Below, in pieces: positions 44,300 to 56,628 of a stretch of 64,000 bases of DNA. The notes below the pieces were generated by a model. That model was given only the letters and a program-made list of their open reading frames with translations, had not been told where the DNA came from and did not search any database. The stretch spans positions 1,231,501 through 1,295,500 of the forward strand of contig NC_087385.1 in assembly GCF_963675165.1 (NCBI RefSeq), read 5' to 3'. The DNA comes from Halichondria panicea (Eukaryota; Porifera; Demospongiae; Suberitida; Halichondriidae). Both the position numbers and the translations under genes were made by a program. The stretch's first letter is position 1; every line of letters starts with the position of its first letter.

Positions 44300-45985
44300 T
44301 GTCAAGGTGGGTCAGAAAACTCAACTCGAGAGCCCATTACAAACTGATGCTTGGTAGAATCCCGAGATTCAGGAGAAAGGGCCATCACAGCAGGCTGCTT
44401 ATTGCCACCCCCAGGCATGTTGTTGTGTGTAACTGATGGATGATGCTCGGAACCATGTCTGTTAGGCAGATCGACAGAGAAACTAGAAGGGTTTATAATT
44501 CCAGCATTATGATCTAAGCTTGCATGATGTTGACAGTTTAGGAACTGTGAGTGGAGCTTCAAAATTGCTTCCTGATCGTGATGATCGTATGCTTTGTGGC
44601 AATGCAAGATGTAAATGGGTCACAGAAGCTGGAACATTGGAAGCATCAATCGATCCATGTTGCTGCTGCTTATTTTCAAAAACCTTGTGGTTGTACTCCC
44701 GTATCATCCTTTCTTGTTCAGATGGATTCAGTGCCACAGATTCAATGTCGGCATCACGAAGCATCTCTTTCTCATTGGGATCAATATGTGTGCCCTCACA
44801 CTAGCTGGCATGCCAGTTCCTTTTGTCTCCTCCGTACTTCTCCAAATTCATTCGAACCAATTCTTCGGGAACAACAACTTTTAAACTTTCACATCTGAAG
44901 TTTGAACTCAATCCAGTGACAGTAATAAGAAAGTCACCTCTTTGGACACGGGAATATCCTGCAAGATTAAACGACAGCAGTAATAATTATGTACTATAAA
45001 AGCCCAGCACCTACCGTCTCAATTCCGATGGCATTCACTTTACTACCATCAGTATTGGCTGTTCCAGTCCACTTCACTGTGCCATGAATGAGGATTTGAT
45101 CTTTGTTGTTAATTACCACTCCGTCTCCCTTTTGAAAGCGAGAGCCACTGTTCTTATGTCCTTCCAGTCCCAATCAAGATCGCACTGCATCGGGTAAGAG
45201 GGTGGCTTTTGTGGTTGGAGCAGTCGGTGTTCTTGTTGGACGGAAGTTGGGTGTAGGTGCTAGCCTCTCCAGGGATACAAACATCCCACTATTGTCGTCA
45301 CAAATGAAAATTTGACGATATTGGAAGACGCCATTGGTGGACCCTGACCCTCGATACTTCTCATTCTAGGGAAAGACGTACACTTACACATTTACTATGA
45401 TATTAATGACGTACAAAAAGAGAGAGTACATTCATGCATAGAATTAATTTTGAGATATTTGACTGCAGTTTTCCACCCCCCACTTTAGTTTTTGATTGCA
45501 AGCTTGCATGCCCTCTCTCTTTTTGTATGCCCTTGATGATATCTAGACACAGTGAATAAACGTACCGTGATTTCTATTCCAAATTTTGTCCCCGTCTCTC
45601 CAGGTAGAGTTCCAATCCACCTCACCACAGCTTGACAACCGGTGATAGCAACGGTTTCTTTATTTGGTAATGCAACGTACACAGTGTCACCCACTTTCAA
45701 ATTTGAGCCCCATTCATGATTGTCACTAATAAACACATCGTATCATGCTCCTAATGTTGATATTCCACAGAGCAACTTACTCGTAGTTAGTGAGTGGGGC
45801 AATGTCTTCTTCAGAGCAGTACAAGATGTCTTCATGTGCACACCGTAGTTGTGAGCTGGTTTCCCATCAGCCCCAGATGTGGCGTCTTTAGGTGAGAGGG
45901 CAACAAGAAGAGATCCTCTAAGGACAGCTACATCTCTCTTCTTCCTGAATGCAAGTAGGGATCCACTCTTGTTCCCCCGGGCATC
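44300..45985 (-). pseudogene. CYLD-like CAP-Gly gene remnant
   Basis: Exon-like pieces: 45985-45781 (SLLAFRKKRDVAVLRGSLLV...), 45725-45566 (VGDTVYVALPNKE, RWIGTLPGETGTKFGIEI), 45365-45015 (STNGVFQYRQIFICDDNSGM, then a second strand set KGDGVVINNKDQILIHGTVK) and 44958-44300. The pattern of repeated CAP-Gly modules, with R-W/F-IG-x-LP, KFGIE and IF-x-C-DD-x-x-GMFV, is that of the N-terminal half of CYLD, a Lys63/Met1 deubiquitinase. A stop at 45174-45176, another at 44801-44803 and a frame change before MGSRVEFSDPP break it, and no USP catalytic domain follows. It is a degenerate partial copy; another CAP-Gly protein is possible. Confidence 0.6.
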
Positions 45986-46369
45986 CTTCAGCAGGAGAGA
46001 ACCGGGAAAAACGAGTAAATACCAACCATATATAGTACAGAGCTTCGAGTGATCTGCAGACTAGTGTGTGTGCATGTATGTAAATATCAAAGCTTTGAAT
46101 TCACATGAAGCCAACTGTAACTGCAACAAGATAATTATATACACATGTATCTGTTTGACACCAGCCAAGCCCCCACTTTTGCAAACCTTTAACGCCCCCA
46201 ATTTTTGATGATGATATAAAAGTGTGTTGTGGTTAAATATTCCAAGGCAAGTGTTAGTACCTAGATTGTACCAAGAGTTCATTCTCTTGATTGTACACAT
46301 AGCTAGTCTCCACTGCACAATATAGGCGTGCTTATATATAAACTGATTAATTAACGTGTGTGTGTCCAG
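45986..46369. other. Gene-free stretch
   Basis: No feature seen apart from the sequence leading to the DnaJ tail acceptor. Confidence 0.35.
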
Positions 46370-46841
46370 GGTCTGGAGGGTTGGGGGATACCAGTGTTCA
46401 GGAGGCCTGATGTCAAGGGCAACCTCTATGTTCAGTTCACCATCCAATTCCCTGACTCTGGTTTCCTGGAGGAGAGTCAACTAAAGGTGCATGTGCAGTG
46501 GCTATAATCATGTGATATGTGTGTGCAGTGTATAGGCAGCCTCTCAATACACAGGCCTCCACTGTATATACATGCAATATCTTTATGCATATACCACCGT
46601 CTTTTATTAAGGTGTCTTTGTGAAGTAGTTGGAATACTGATCCAATACACAGGCCCCCATGCACTGTATAGCAATGTACTCTACCTCCCCCCCCCACACA
46701 CACACACAAACACAGGAGTTGGAGGGTCTCCTGCCTACACGACATGATCCACCAGCACTGGAGCCAGAGGCAGAAGAAGTGCATGGATATGATAGAGTGA
46801 GGGACGAAGATTGGGCTGCTTTCAACAGTGACACTTCTTAG
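46370..46841 (+). pseudogene. DnaJ-A C-terminal exons, copy 3
   Basis: Exon 46370-46486 (GLEGWGIPVFRRPDVKGNLY) and exon 46716-46841 (ELEGLLPTRHDPPALEPEAE). In the tail a 4-base insertion (TG to TGCATG at 46780-46785) shifts the frame compared with copies 1 and 2, so the acidic C-terminus is lost. It converges on the KCK5 3' end. Confidence 0.7.
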
Positions 46842-47126
46842 GAACTCTATACTCACTGCTTTGATCGTATTTACGGACTGATTTTTTGAACGTGGTTACT
46901 ACTATAAGTAAAATTAATGCAGGTCGCAGGAGTACATAAATGTACTCCTGGTAAATGACATTTGCCCATAATTATATCACTCATCATAATTATAATGATT
47001 GTAAACTGTAATATTGAGATAAAGAGTGCAAACATACATAAGTACACACTACAAATGACAAACCTAAAATAAAAAATCAATATTCTAATAAGAAAAAGGT
47101 ACTATAGGTGTTCGTATTGTTCATAG

Positions 47127-50080
47127 TTAAAAGGGTGCTATTTTGTTCAGTTCCACCATCACCTGTGCCATGCTGGGTCGATGGCTGGGCTCTCTCTTAG
47201 TGCAGCGGACAATCAGCTCACACATAACAGGTTGTTCTCTCTGTACTTGGAGAATCATGTCTCGATAATGTTCAGCACTTGGGAATCGACTAGCGGTCAC
47301 CTCACAGAGGACAATGCCGTAGCTGTACACATCGATCTTAACAGACTGTCTTGGAGGTGGATTAAACGGATCTGCGGCTTGAGGGATGACTTCAGGAGGG
47401 GAGTAGATTATGGCCCCCTCTCCCATCGTATGAGCATGCTGCAGGAAGTTAGCTGAGCCGAGGTCAGAGACCTTCCCCTTCCACTGGTGGTTGGGCATTC
47501 GCTGGAGGAGAACGTTGGGAGCACTCACATCACGATGGATGATGGGCTCATAGCGCTGATGCAGGTAGTCCAGAGCTCGGGCAATGTCCATGAAGATCGA
47601 AAGGCGGTTTCCTGGGTCCAGTTGATTCCTCTCGTACGCTTGTCGGAGATTCATGTCCAGAAGCTCGGTGACGAGAGTAGGAGGGGATCGATTGGCTTGG
47701 TTTTGCTCATCAAAATTGGCACCAATGAATTGCACAAGGTTTGGATGTCGCACTTCAGCCAATAGCCTCATTTCTCTCTCAAGTTTTTCGACATAAATTG
47801 GGACAGCAATTTCTTCGTGTAGTCGTTTGACGGCCACACTCACTGTTCCCTCCAGCACCTCCCCCCACCCTCCTTTGCCAATCCTTCTGCCAATGATCAC
47901 TCTGTTGGCTGGAATCTTCCACACCTCTGTGTTGTGTGCTGCCAACTCTTTCGTCTTGCCATCTAACTCCCTCTCTAGAGCTGTGATTTGAGCAGACAGG
48001 TCAGCTTCTCTTCTATTGCCCTCAGCTAATTCACAATCTTTAATTGCCAATTCTTTAGCTTGTGTAGCCAATTCAAGGTCTTTCTCTTGCAACTGTAGTT
48101 GGTGCTGACGTTGAGTGTCGTGCTCTCTCTGCTCTGCTGCTAGTAACTGTTGTTCCAGAGCCCTCACCCGGTCTTGAGAGGAGTGGTCGCTGGTATCACT
48201 GACTGATGAGGCATGAGCAGTTGCTTGTCTGATCCTCTTCTCATTCAGTCGCTGGGCGGAGCCTTTAGTGTCGTTGTGAGCCACATCCACGAGAGCCCAT
48301 TTCCCAACCGAGGGTCCAACAACAGACGCTGAGGGTCCAGTCAACTCTGTAGGGGAACAAATGTAACAGTATATGCATTCAGACACATGTATTGCGTGTA
48401 CTTGTCTATCAGACATATAGTTGCCATGGTTGCATGTACTAGTAGCTATTCACCAAATCTCAGTATGGTGGTCTCAAGATCAGCAACAGGTTTAAATAGT
48501 GGCCACTTCACACTGCCTCCGAACACGAGGACCTCAGTGAGTCCTGGTCCCAGACTGGTGGCAGTGATAGAGTGGAAGAGACGTGGTGTCATTGACTCAG
48601 GAGGTGTCACCTGGAGGCACAACAAATAATGCGAGTGTATAGAGTAGTACTGTGTATTCTGAACATCAGCAATCAGATAATCCATAACATATAACATTAC
48701 AAGAGGAATCTCAAGGCTATGTGTTTTATTACAGTTACCCCTTACCAAATTATACCTCGAGGCTACGCGACAGTGTACGGAAGGAACTGTATGACTTTTA
48801 TTACACACTTGTAACTTTGACAACGTGATATAAAACACATAAAGGTGTGTGTACATAGCACAGTAATTTAACATCATTCTAGACTTCAAACTTATTTACT
48901 CGTCTCGTATCTCTTTATTACGTCTATTTATTACGCGTACACTAACAGTTGATAATAATACAAGACTCACCTCTGTCCACTTGCCAGTGTCAACAAGTGT
49001 CCACATGTCCCCCAGTATCTTGAAACCTTTACCCAGTCCTCCGTACACCAGTAGTTGAGGGTGATCCTGGCCATAGTTGAGACAACAGGCAGCATGGACT
49101 GCCCTCCCTACTGGCCATGGCTCTCCCTGTACTGGCTTCACCCTAGTGACCTCCTACACACAGTGAACACACAGTATTGTGTATTGAGCACTCAATGTGG
49201 CAGTATATACTAGATCCAACTCACCATGACTCTAAAGTCAAACAGGTAGACATCATTGAGCCTACCCCAGAAAGATTGAGATTGCATCCCTCCAAAGAGG
49301 ACTGCCCTGTGCTGGTCCACCATTGTGAAGGTGAAACTACTACAGGGAAGAGGTCTCTCTCCTCTGAGCTCAGGGGACGACCAGACACCTGAAAGTGGGG
49401 GTGGGGCAATTTAGAGAATGGTACAATGTTACATCATCCTTATAATACGATAATTATATGAAAGTAAATATGGTTTCTTATGCGAGTGACGGTGAGACTC
49501 CGCCCACAAGTAGCTAGATACCCTATAAGTGGAAAACATATAGCGAATATGCACATTCATAAAAGTTACCATTTTGTGTGTCAAAGAAATGGAACTCGTT
49601 TGTGTATCCACTTCTTGATCTACCAGGCCATCCAGCCTTGGTGAATGTTGATCCTGGTTGTGTGGGGCCCTGAATACCGACTCCTCCAAAGCAGCACAGA
49701 GTTCTCTCATTCACACGAATAAATCCACAATAAGATTTTTTAATAGGCTGACTACCAGAGGTTTGAACTTTGGTCCACTGGAGAGTGTCCAGATCAAGCT
49801 TGCTCATGTCATTGAAGAAAGAAGTGGATCGTGACCAACCCTTACTACCACCAAAGGTGTACAGGCAACGACCTACACAAACAGAGCAACTACCATGCTC
49901 TCCAGGGGGTAGAGGTCCAGTGGTGGGAAAGAGGCTCCACAGCTCAGTGCTTGGATCATACACAGAAACGATGTTAGACCCTTCTGGACCTCCTGGACCA
50001 GCCCCCCTCCACATGTAATGGTGTCCGTCAACTGCAGATAATTGACCATAACCAGGTGATGGTTCAACTGGAGCATCCAT
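47127..50080 (-). CDS. KCK5: kelch, coiled coil, type II kinase, open reading frame, 744 aa
   Basis: Exons: a 50080-49570, b 49388-49225, c 49153-48971, d 48610-48454 and e 48346-47127; 2235 nt with no internal stop. The start MDAPVEPSPGYGQLSAVDGH follows an acceptor like that of KCK2. Compared with paralogues there are small in-frame differences: an insertion in exon a (GGSKGWSRSTSFFNDMSK) and one residue fewer in the exon c block DMWTLVDTGKW. The coiled coil is the shortest among type II copies. The kinase is complete: GKGGWGEV, VAVKRL, HRDVSAPNVLL, DLG, YSPPEV. Predicted soluble; substrate unknown. The DnaJ-A tail lies about 290 bp beyond its 3' end in convergent orientation. Confidence 0.88.
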
Positions 50081-50559
50081 TACCTGCACAGGAGTGATCA
50101 TGAGACAGTGTTTATGCCATCACACACACACAATCATTGGTTGAGCCTGGACTGAGATTATGCATGCTAGCTATAGGACCTAACCAGATCAACAACCATC
50201 ACATGACTGACATGTATTGTATATCTATAACAGCAATGAGACACAGCATTTCAACTTACAAGTCATGGACAGTAGATTTCCAGTAGAACACTCCCTCAGA
50301 GATATCATAGAGCTGCTATAATTATTGTTGTTGGAGTGCTGTTGATCTTGCATACCAGCCACGCCCCCACTATTGCAACTGCAAGTGGAGTGTCGTCATA
50401 GTTGTGATGTTGCACGTGTTTGTGCCACAAAGAGCATTATGGGTGTGGCACTTGGGTGTGTCTGGAATTCGCACTTATAATATTGAAATGTGCGTGTATG
50501 TGTGACGCAGCATCATAATGATATTCATGGGTAATACACCTTGGGCGGACCTTGTGCGG

Positions 50560-50700
50560 GCAATTACCGTTGTAGAAGCGATATGGGCCCCATGTTTAGG
50601 CCCCCCATGAGATTGGGCCCCCCCGGGCCTAGAATTTTAAAATTCTGGGCCCCCTCTTAAAAGTTTAGGCCCCCCTATTAAAAGTATCTCAGCGGTTATT
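50560..50700. repeat. Fragment of the GGCCCCCC / CCTAGAATTTTAA repeat family
   Basis: Words such as TTAGGCCCCCCATGAGATTG and GGGCCTAGAATTTTAAAATT recur at 55320-55390, 57955-58170 and 58970-59135. Here they lie directly beside a PHD-finger frame, as they do in the 55-59 kb complex. Confidence 0.8.
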
Positions 50701-50767
50701 ATGATGCATCTCAAAACTTGAACAAGTACAACAACAGAAAAACTAGCTATCTATTTGCAGTCTATTT

Positions 50768-51082
50768 TCAGTCTTTACAGTGCCAGTCACTGAATGGAGC
50801 TTTCTTTATACGTGCACACTTCATGTGGTACCACCTGTCGCAGCCATCACACTGCACCATGTCGTTCCACGAGTCAGGCCTTATGCACTGGTAGCACGAA
50901 GCTACTACAGATACCCACACTATCTCACTTCGAGGGGTCTCCTGCCTTGATTTTGGGAACCTTGATAGTTTCTTCTTTTCAAAGCACCTTACCAAATGCC
51001 GTCTGAGTTTTTGCTGGTCCAGTGTCAGCGTGTTTAAATGTCCCCTATAAGTATAATGACTGTGTACTTTGACCCAGTGCAT
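50768..51082 (-). pseudogene. PHD-finger exon associated with the GGCCCCCC repeat
   Basis: A 104-codon frame contains CYQCIRPDSWNDMVQCDGCD, RWYHMKCARI and DWHCKD. The spacing C-x2-C-x9-C-x2-C-x4-H-x2-C is a PHD finger, usually a histone-tail reader. The last ligand pair is incomplete: the codon after CKD is TGA, where the relatives at 57 and 58.9 kb read TGT (HCIDC). Whether it belongs to a transposon or a captured host exon is unclear; its repeated link with the GGCCCCCC ends favours an element. Confidence 0.6.
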
Positions 51083-51131
51083 GTGTCCACACTAATGACT
51101 GTCCCCCTCCCTCCCTGCTCCCTCCCTCCAG

Positions 51132-51227
51132 CTCGAGCATGTCTGCATGTGATCTACCAGCATCATGCACAAGGATGAGGACGGGTTCGTGTACATGGCC
51201 TACAGTGGAGAGAACAGTATGGGCTGA
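51132..51227 (+). pseudogene. Atg8/GABARAP-like last exon, copy 1
   Basis: After a CT-rich acceptor (CCTCCAG), the frame HKDEDGFVYMAYSGENSMG ends in a stop at 51225-51227. This is the C-terminal beta strand of Atg8 proteins with the terminal Gly used for lipid conjugation in autophagy (compare the KDEDGFLYVAYSGENTFG block of GABARAPL2). The upstream part of the exon is shifted by two 4-base insertions (TGCATG at 51144-51149, CATGCA at 51164-51169) that copy 2 lacks. No other Atg8 exon is found nearby. It converges on KCK6. Confidence 0.7.
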
Positions 51228-51468
51228 ACTCGAGACACTATGAACTTGTTCCGGCCGGCTCTAACCCTGTGTGTGTGTGTACATGTGTGTGTGTGTATGT
51301 GTTGTGGTGTCATTACCAATAAGAGTCTCGAAGCTTAAGCTTTCCTTTCGATGTACATAAACTAATTGAAAATGGTTTGCTTGTATAATAATTCAAAATT
51401 GCAATCAATACACAAAATGAAAATAGAAATACAATAACATATGGAAAAACTATCTATCTAGTGCAGTT

Positions 51469-54400
51469 CTAATGTAGTTCATTCAACAGTTGTCGAGCGG
51501 TTGGTCGATTGTCTCTCTCTCTATCGATACAGCGACTGATGATGTCAGAGAACTGACGGTCTTGGATGGTGAGGAGTAAGCGCTCACGTCCGTCATCACT
51601 TGGAAACTGGCCAGAGCACATCTCGATCAGGAGCACCCCCAGACTGAACATGTCCATCTTGGTTGACTGGAGGGACGGGTTACCGGCCTCAGGGGCAGCG
51701 TACACAGGACTCCCTGGGTTCATTGTGTTTAACATTCGCTGTGTGTTCACGGAGCCGTAGTCCGTGACCTTTGCACTCCAGCGGCCATCGGGTAGAGGGT
51801 TGAGGAGGACGTTTGCACTGCTGATGTCACGATGGATCACTGGGTCAGACTGCATGAGGTGGAGATAGTTGAGGGCTTGACAGACCTGCACAGAGATGGA
51901 GAGGATGTGTTCACGTGAGATACGACCTCCCTCCAGCACCCTCCTCAGACTGGTGGCCATGAGCTCTGTCAGGATGATCATCTCCCCCTCCAGCGTGGCT
52001 CCTATGAACTGGACCAGGTGTGGGTGTCTCAGGCGAGCTGCCATGTTCATCTCACGAATAAACAAGTGTCGGTAATAGTCGGAACGGATCTGCTCATACA
52101 GTGTCTTGGCTGCCACCTCGATTCCTCGGAACTTGGCCACTTTGACGATCCCCCATCCTCCCCCACCGAGCTGTCTCTCTGTCATTGTGATATCCTCGCG
52201 ATGGACCACCCACTGAGTCTCCAGACCCTCTGCTCGCTCCTCTGCCAGCTGGGCTCTCCTGTCTGACCTTAGGAGGTCTTCTTGTAGTCGTTCATTTTCA
52301 ACAGTCATTTCTTGGTTTCTTGTCTCAGTATCTCCGTGGCGATGGTTGGCCTCAGCCAATTCTTCTTGGAAAATTTGTTGAGCTTCTCTGAGTTGTCTTT
52401 CTGTATCTCCTTGGCGACGATTGGCCTGGGATAGTTCACAATCTTTTACAGCCAATTCTCTAGCTAGTGTAGCCAATTCTCGATCTTTCTCTTGCAACTG
52501 TAGTTGGTGGTGACGTTGAGTGTCGTGCTCTCTCTGCTCTGCTGCTCGCAACTGTTGTTCCAGAGCCCTCACCCGGTCTTGAGAGGAGTGGTCACTGGTC
52601 TCATTGACTGATGAGGTACGAACAATTGCTTGTCTGATCCTCTTCTCTCTCAGTCGCTGGGCGGAGCCTCTAGTGTCGTTGTGGGCCACATCCACGAGAG
52701 CCCACTTCCCAGCCGAGGGTCCAGCAACAGACGCTGAGGGTCCAGTCAACTCTGGAGGGGGGATTAAGGAACAAATGTAAAAGTCATTGACACATGTATT
52801 GTGTGTACTTGTCTATCAGACAATAGTTGCCATGGTTGCATGTACTATAGTAGCTGCTCACCAAATCTCAGTATGGTTGTCTCAGCAACAATCTTATGAT
52901 TCTCCAGATTGCCTCCAAACACGAGGACCTCAGTGAGTCCTGGTCCCAGACTGGTGGCAGTGATGGAGTGGAAGCGACGTGGTGTCACTGACTCCGGAGG
53001 TGTCACCTAGTAGCACGAAAATTGATGTTTGATAAATAAATTCTAAGCAGGTAAAATATAATAAGAAATGTGCTTTATAACGATATACCGTATAGCGGGT
53101 AATTTTTGTGGGGTAAATATTCGTTATTTTCGTGGGCAAGCTGACCTCCACGAAATTTTAACATAGGCGTGGCTTATCGGAACGTAGGAATGCAGTGCAG
53201 GCAACGAGACTAAACGAAATATTTACCACAAAAACCACCGTTTTTCAAGTTTTTCAAGTTGAACGAATGTTTTACCCCACGAAGATTACCTGCTATACGG
53301 TAGTATATGCAGTTGTTGCCCAATGAGTGGGCAGATCAAAGCAATCCAGTGCTCTGTATATGGCATGTTGCATCACTAACATGGGATTAAATGCACGTGT
53401 AAATCTTGAGAAAGAAATCTACTTTTGGGACTTATTCCACCTTTCCACCATTTGATCCGTTTTATAGGCTACTACCTTTTCATTAGTTGTGGGAACAAAA
53501 CTTAAGAATTTACTATGGATCCTAAAATTCACTCTTTGTAGGGAACCAATCAGAAGAGTTTGACGTCATTAGGCAACAAGTTAGTTATTGCAGGCGCCGC
53601 TGGGCAATAACTAATACGTGTTTGTACATGTACATAAACCTTAATACTGCTTCCTTTAAAACAACGTCCATTTACACTGACAGTTTAGCCTACTTCGCAG
53701 GTTCTCCTTTTTATGTTCTTTGTCACAATAGTTCAAATACGGGACGAATTGGAGAGGGCCTTTTTTTTTGTTTCTTCTTTCTTTCTTTGTTCCTCCCTCC
53801 AATTCCCCTTCCTCTTCTTAATTTTTATTGTGACAAAGAATAGAAAAAGGAGGGCCTGCAAAGGAGGCTACTATACTATCAGTTCATAATCATGACAAGA
53901 CTCACCTCTGTCCACTTGCCAGTGTCAACATCAAGTAACCACATGTCCCCCAGTGTCTTGCCATTACCCACTCCTCCGTACACCAGTAGTTGAAGGTGGT
54001 CCTGGCCATAGTTGAGACAACAGGCAGCATGGAATGACCTCCCCACTGGCCATGGCTTTCCCTGTACTAGCTTCACCCTAGTGACCTCCTACACACAGTG
54101 AACACACAGTATTGTGCATTTCAATGTGGCAGTACTAATTCCAACTCACCATGGTCCTGAAGTCAAACAGGTAGACTTCATTGACCCTACTACCACGGCC
54201 AGCCGGTTGGTACCCTCCAAAGAGGACTGCCCTATACTGGTCCACCATGGTGAAGGTGAAGCCACTACAGGGAGGAGGTCTCTCTCCTCTGAGCTCAGGG
54301 GACGACCAGACACCTGGAAGTGGTTGTGGGGCAATTTAGAGAATGGTACAATGTTACATTCCTTATAACATTGATTGATATGAAAGTGAACATGGTTTCC

Positions 54401-54995
54401 TATGTGAGTGAGTGTGGGACTCCGCCCACCAGTAGCTAGATACCCTATAAGTGTATGTAATAAAAACATACAGCGAATGTGCACGTTGACAAAAGTTACC
54501 ATTTTGTGTGTCAAAGAAATGGAACTCGTTTGTGTATCCACTGGTGAATGTTGATCCTGGTTGTGTGATGCCCCCAATACCGCGTCCTCCAAAGCAGCCC
54601 AAAGTTTTCTCATTCACACGGACAAGTCCATAACCAGCCTTCTTCATAGGCTGACTACCAGAGGATTGAACTTTGGTCCACTGGAGAGTGTCCAGATCAA
54701 GCTTGCTCATGTCATTGAAATGAAAAGACCCATCATAACCACCAAAGGTGTACAGGTAATGACCTACACAAACAGAGCAACCACCCTCCTCTCCAGGGGG
54801 TAGAGGTCCAGTGGTGGGCAAGAGGCTCCACAGCTCAGTGCTTGGATTACACACAGCAATGATGTTAGACCCTCGTCCTGGACCAGCCCCCCTCCACATG
54901 TAATGGTGTCCGTCAGTTGCAGCAGAGAATTGCCACCAGCGAGGTGGTGGTTCAACTGGTGGTCGACCAAGAAAGGAGCGAAGCCGAGCTTTCAT
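51469..54995 (-). CDS. KCK6: kelch, coiled coil, type I kinase, open reading frame, 756 aa
   Basis: Exons: a 54995-54500, b 54313-54150, c 54088-53906, d 53006-52862 and e 52751-51469; 2271 nt without stop. The start is MKARLRSFLGRPPVEPPPRW. The propeller has blades LYTFGGYDGSFHFNDMSK, GCFGGRG, RAVLFGG, QLLVYGG and EVLVFGG. The coiled coil is followed by the type I kinase: EDITMTERQLGGGGWGIVKV, AAKTLYEQIRSDYYRHLFIR, HRDISSANVLL, DYG for DFG, AAPEAG, and NRPTARQLLNELH at the end. All key catalytic residues are kept, making this the only intact type I copy in the window. Intron c-d holds a MITE and a dispersed repeat. Confidence 0.88.
53086..53302. mobile_element. 217-bp MITE with TACCGTATAGCGGGTAAT ends (KCK6 intron c-d)
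   Basis: The left end TACCGTATAGCGGGTAAT and right end ATTACCTGCTATACGGTA are inverted repeats with one mismatch; TA at each tip fits a Tc1/mariner-type target. Related ends occur near 18630, at 27335-27558 and, as CCGTACAGCGCG, near 20200. Confidence 0.75.
53310..53640. repeat. Inverted copy of the 20395-20775 repeat
   Basis: GGGCAGATCAAAGCAATCCA, GGCATGTTGCATCACTAAC and GGGCAATAACTAATACGTG match the other copy in reverse complement. Confidence 0.55.
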
Positions 54996-55139
54996 TGTCT
55001 GGAAACATGAGACACATGCACTTACTAAAGGTGTAATATATACACACAATGCTGTGACTACCACAGCTACAGTGATCTGGCACATGCACTGACTATAGTG
55101 ATATCAGTAACCAAGTAACCCATAGCCATGCATGCTCTC

Positions 55140-55317
55140 ACTCAACACACCGTGTTCTGTCAGTCAAGCTTGAGGGGGTTGGTAACATCATGGACAGTCA
55201 CACTGTATACTTGTAATAATTAATTAATATTGACACAGCAACACACCACTCTGCAGCCACACTAGTGCATACAGCCCCACCCAAATAACACAAAAATTAC
55301 TGGGTATGCAAGCCGTG
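55140..55317. other. Upstream flank of KCK6, no gene seen
   Basis: No exon or element end is recognised between the KCK6 5' region and the inverted-repeat complex. Confidence 0.3.
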
Positions 55318-55399
55318 TCATAAAATTTTAGGCCCCCCATGAGATTGGGCCCCCCCGGGCCTAGAATTTTAACATTTTAGGCCCCCCCATTAACAGCGC

Positions 55400-56566
55400 A
55401 TAAATTACATGGATATGAAACGACGGTAGTTTCCGGTGTTTTGGCTGTCCCACTCATTGCATCGGATGTAGCGGAAGTTTACAGTATAGTATACGATTAT
55501 TCCAAATAAAAATGGCTACTCAAAGAGAGTCACTAGTTGTTCCAGCACTGAGAGCGTTATTTGAGAGAGTTTTGACGAATTTATGAATGAGAATAATGAT
55601 GATGGAGGCTCTAAAATAGCCTTGAGTCATGACAAGGATGTATTTTACATGTATATAGATCTCAGAATTTAATATCAGTAGATTCTACTACAATTATTAT
55701 ACATGAATGAATGACGAGTATGCTTGGCTGTCGTAATTGTTGACATGGAGTAGAGGCTTTGAACTCAAACGACATGGACAGTGGACATCACTTTCTCATG
55801 TCGTTCTTTTGCCGGTCAATGAATGGTTTTCCTTCTTTCTTAATCTCGCCAACTTCTTTTTTCTTGTGAGGCGAGAGTCTGGCTGTATAAAAGAAAACAT
55901 AAACGAAGTCAACAGCATGACATTGTAACATTACGAAAGAATAATCTTTAGCTACTTCAGTTCATAATAATTATAAATCAACCACAAACATTCATTGAAG
56001 GTGAAAAACATCTAGTACATTTTGTTGATTTCTAGCCACAATGAGACAACTGCAATACTAAAACTTTCTGCAAGGCATGAAGATGCCTTTGAACTACCTG
56101 ATAAAAACAATTGTAGGCATTGAAGGTTGATGGTCATATAAATTAAGTGACACAAAGAGACCTACTTGACAGCACCTATTGTGACAATTTATCCAGAAAG
56201 TTACGGCAGATACAAAACCAAACCATATGGAAGGCACAACAATATATATTAGCTAACTGCTTGATGTAAAACAAACACAGCAATCCTCTTAGATTTCGAG
56301 TCACAAAGGTTGAAACACACATTTACAGTAAAACATCCTGATTAATCAGCTGTAAAAGCACTAAGCGAGCTAATCACGGACAAAACTTACTTCTGATAGT
56401 TAGTTGCAGAGTCAGTCGTGTTTTAGTTGAATTTGCAGCTCTTTTCATACAGCTATAGCTCTTTTTTCAACTCTGTCTAACTCATTGACAGCGTGGCAAT
56501 GAGTGTCCCAGAAAATGTCCGCATACTAACCGTAAACTACGGTCGTTTCATATCCATGTAATTTAT
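55400..56566. mobile_element. 1.17-kb TIR element inserted in the left arm, 9-bp target duplication
   Basis: The ends ATAAATTACATGGATATGAA and its reverse complement continue through CGACGGTAGTTT. TAACAGCGC on the left (55391-55399) and AAACAGCGC on the right (56567-56575) are the duplicated target. The empty site is visible inverted at 58951-58975. There is only one short frame (55737-55928), so it is non-autonomous. Confidence 0.8.
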
Positions 56567-56628
56567 AAACAGCGCAACAGCGGTACTGCCCTTTGCATCT
56601 CACTTGGAAGTTTGGAGCAAATAGTAAA

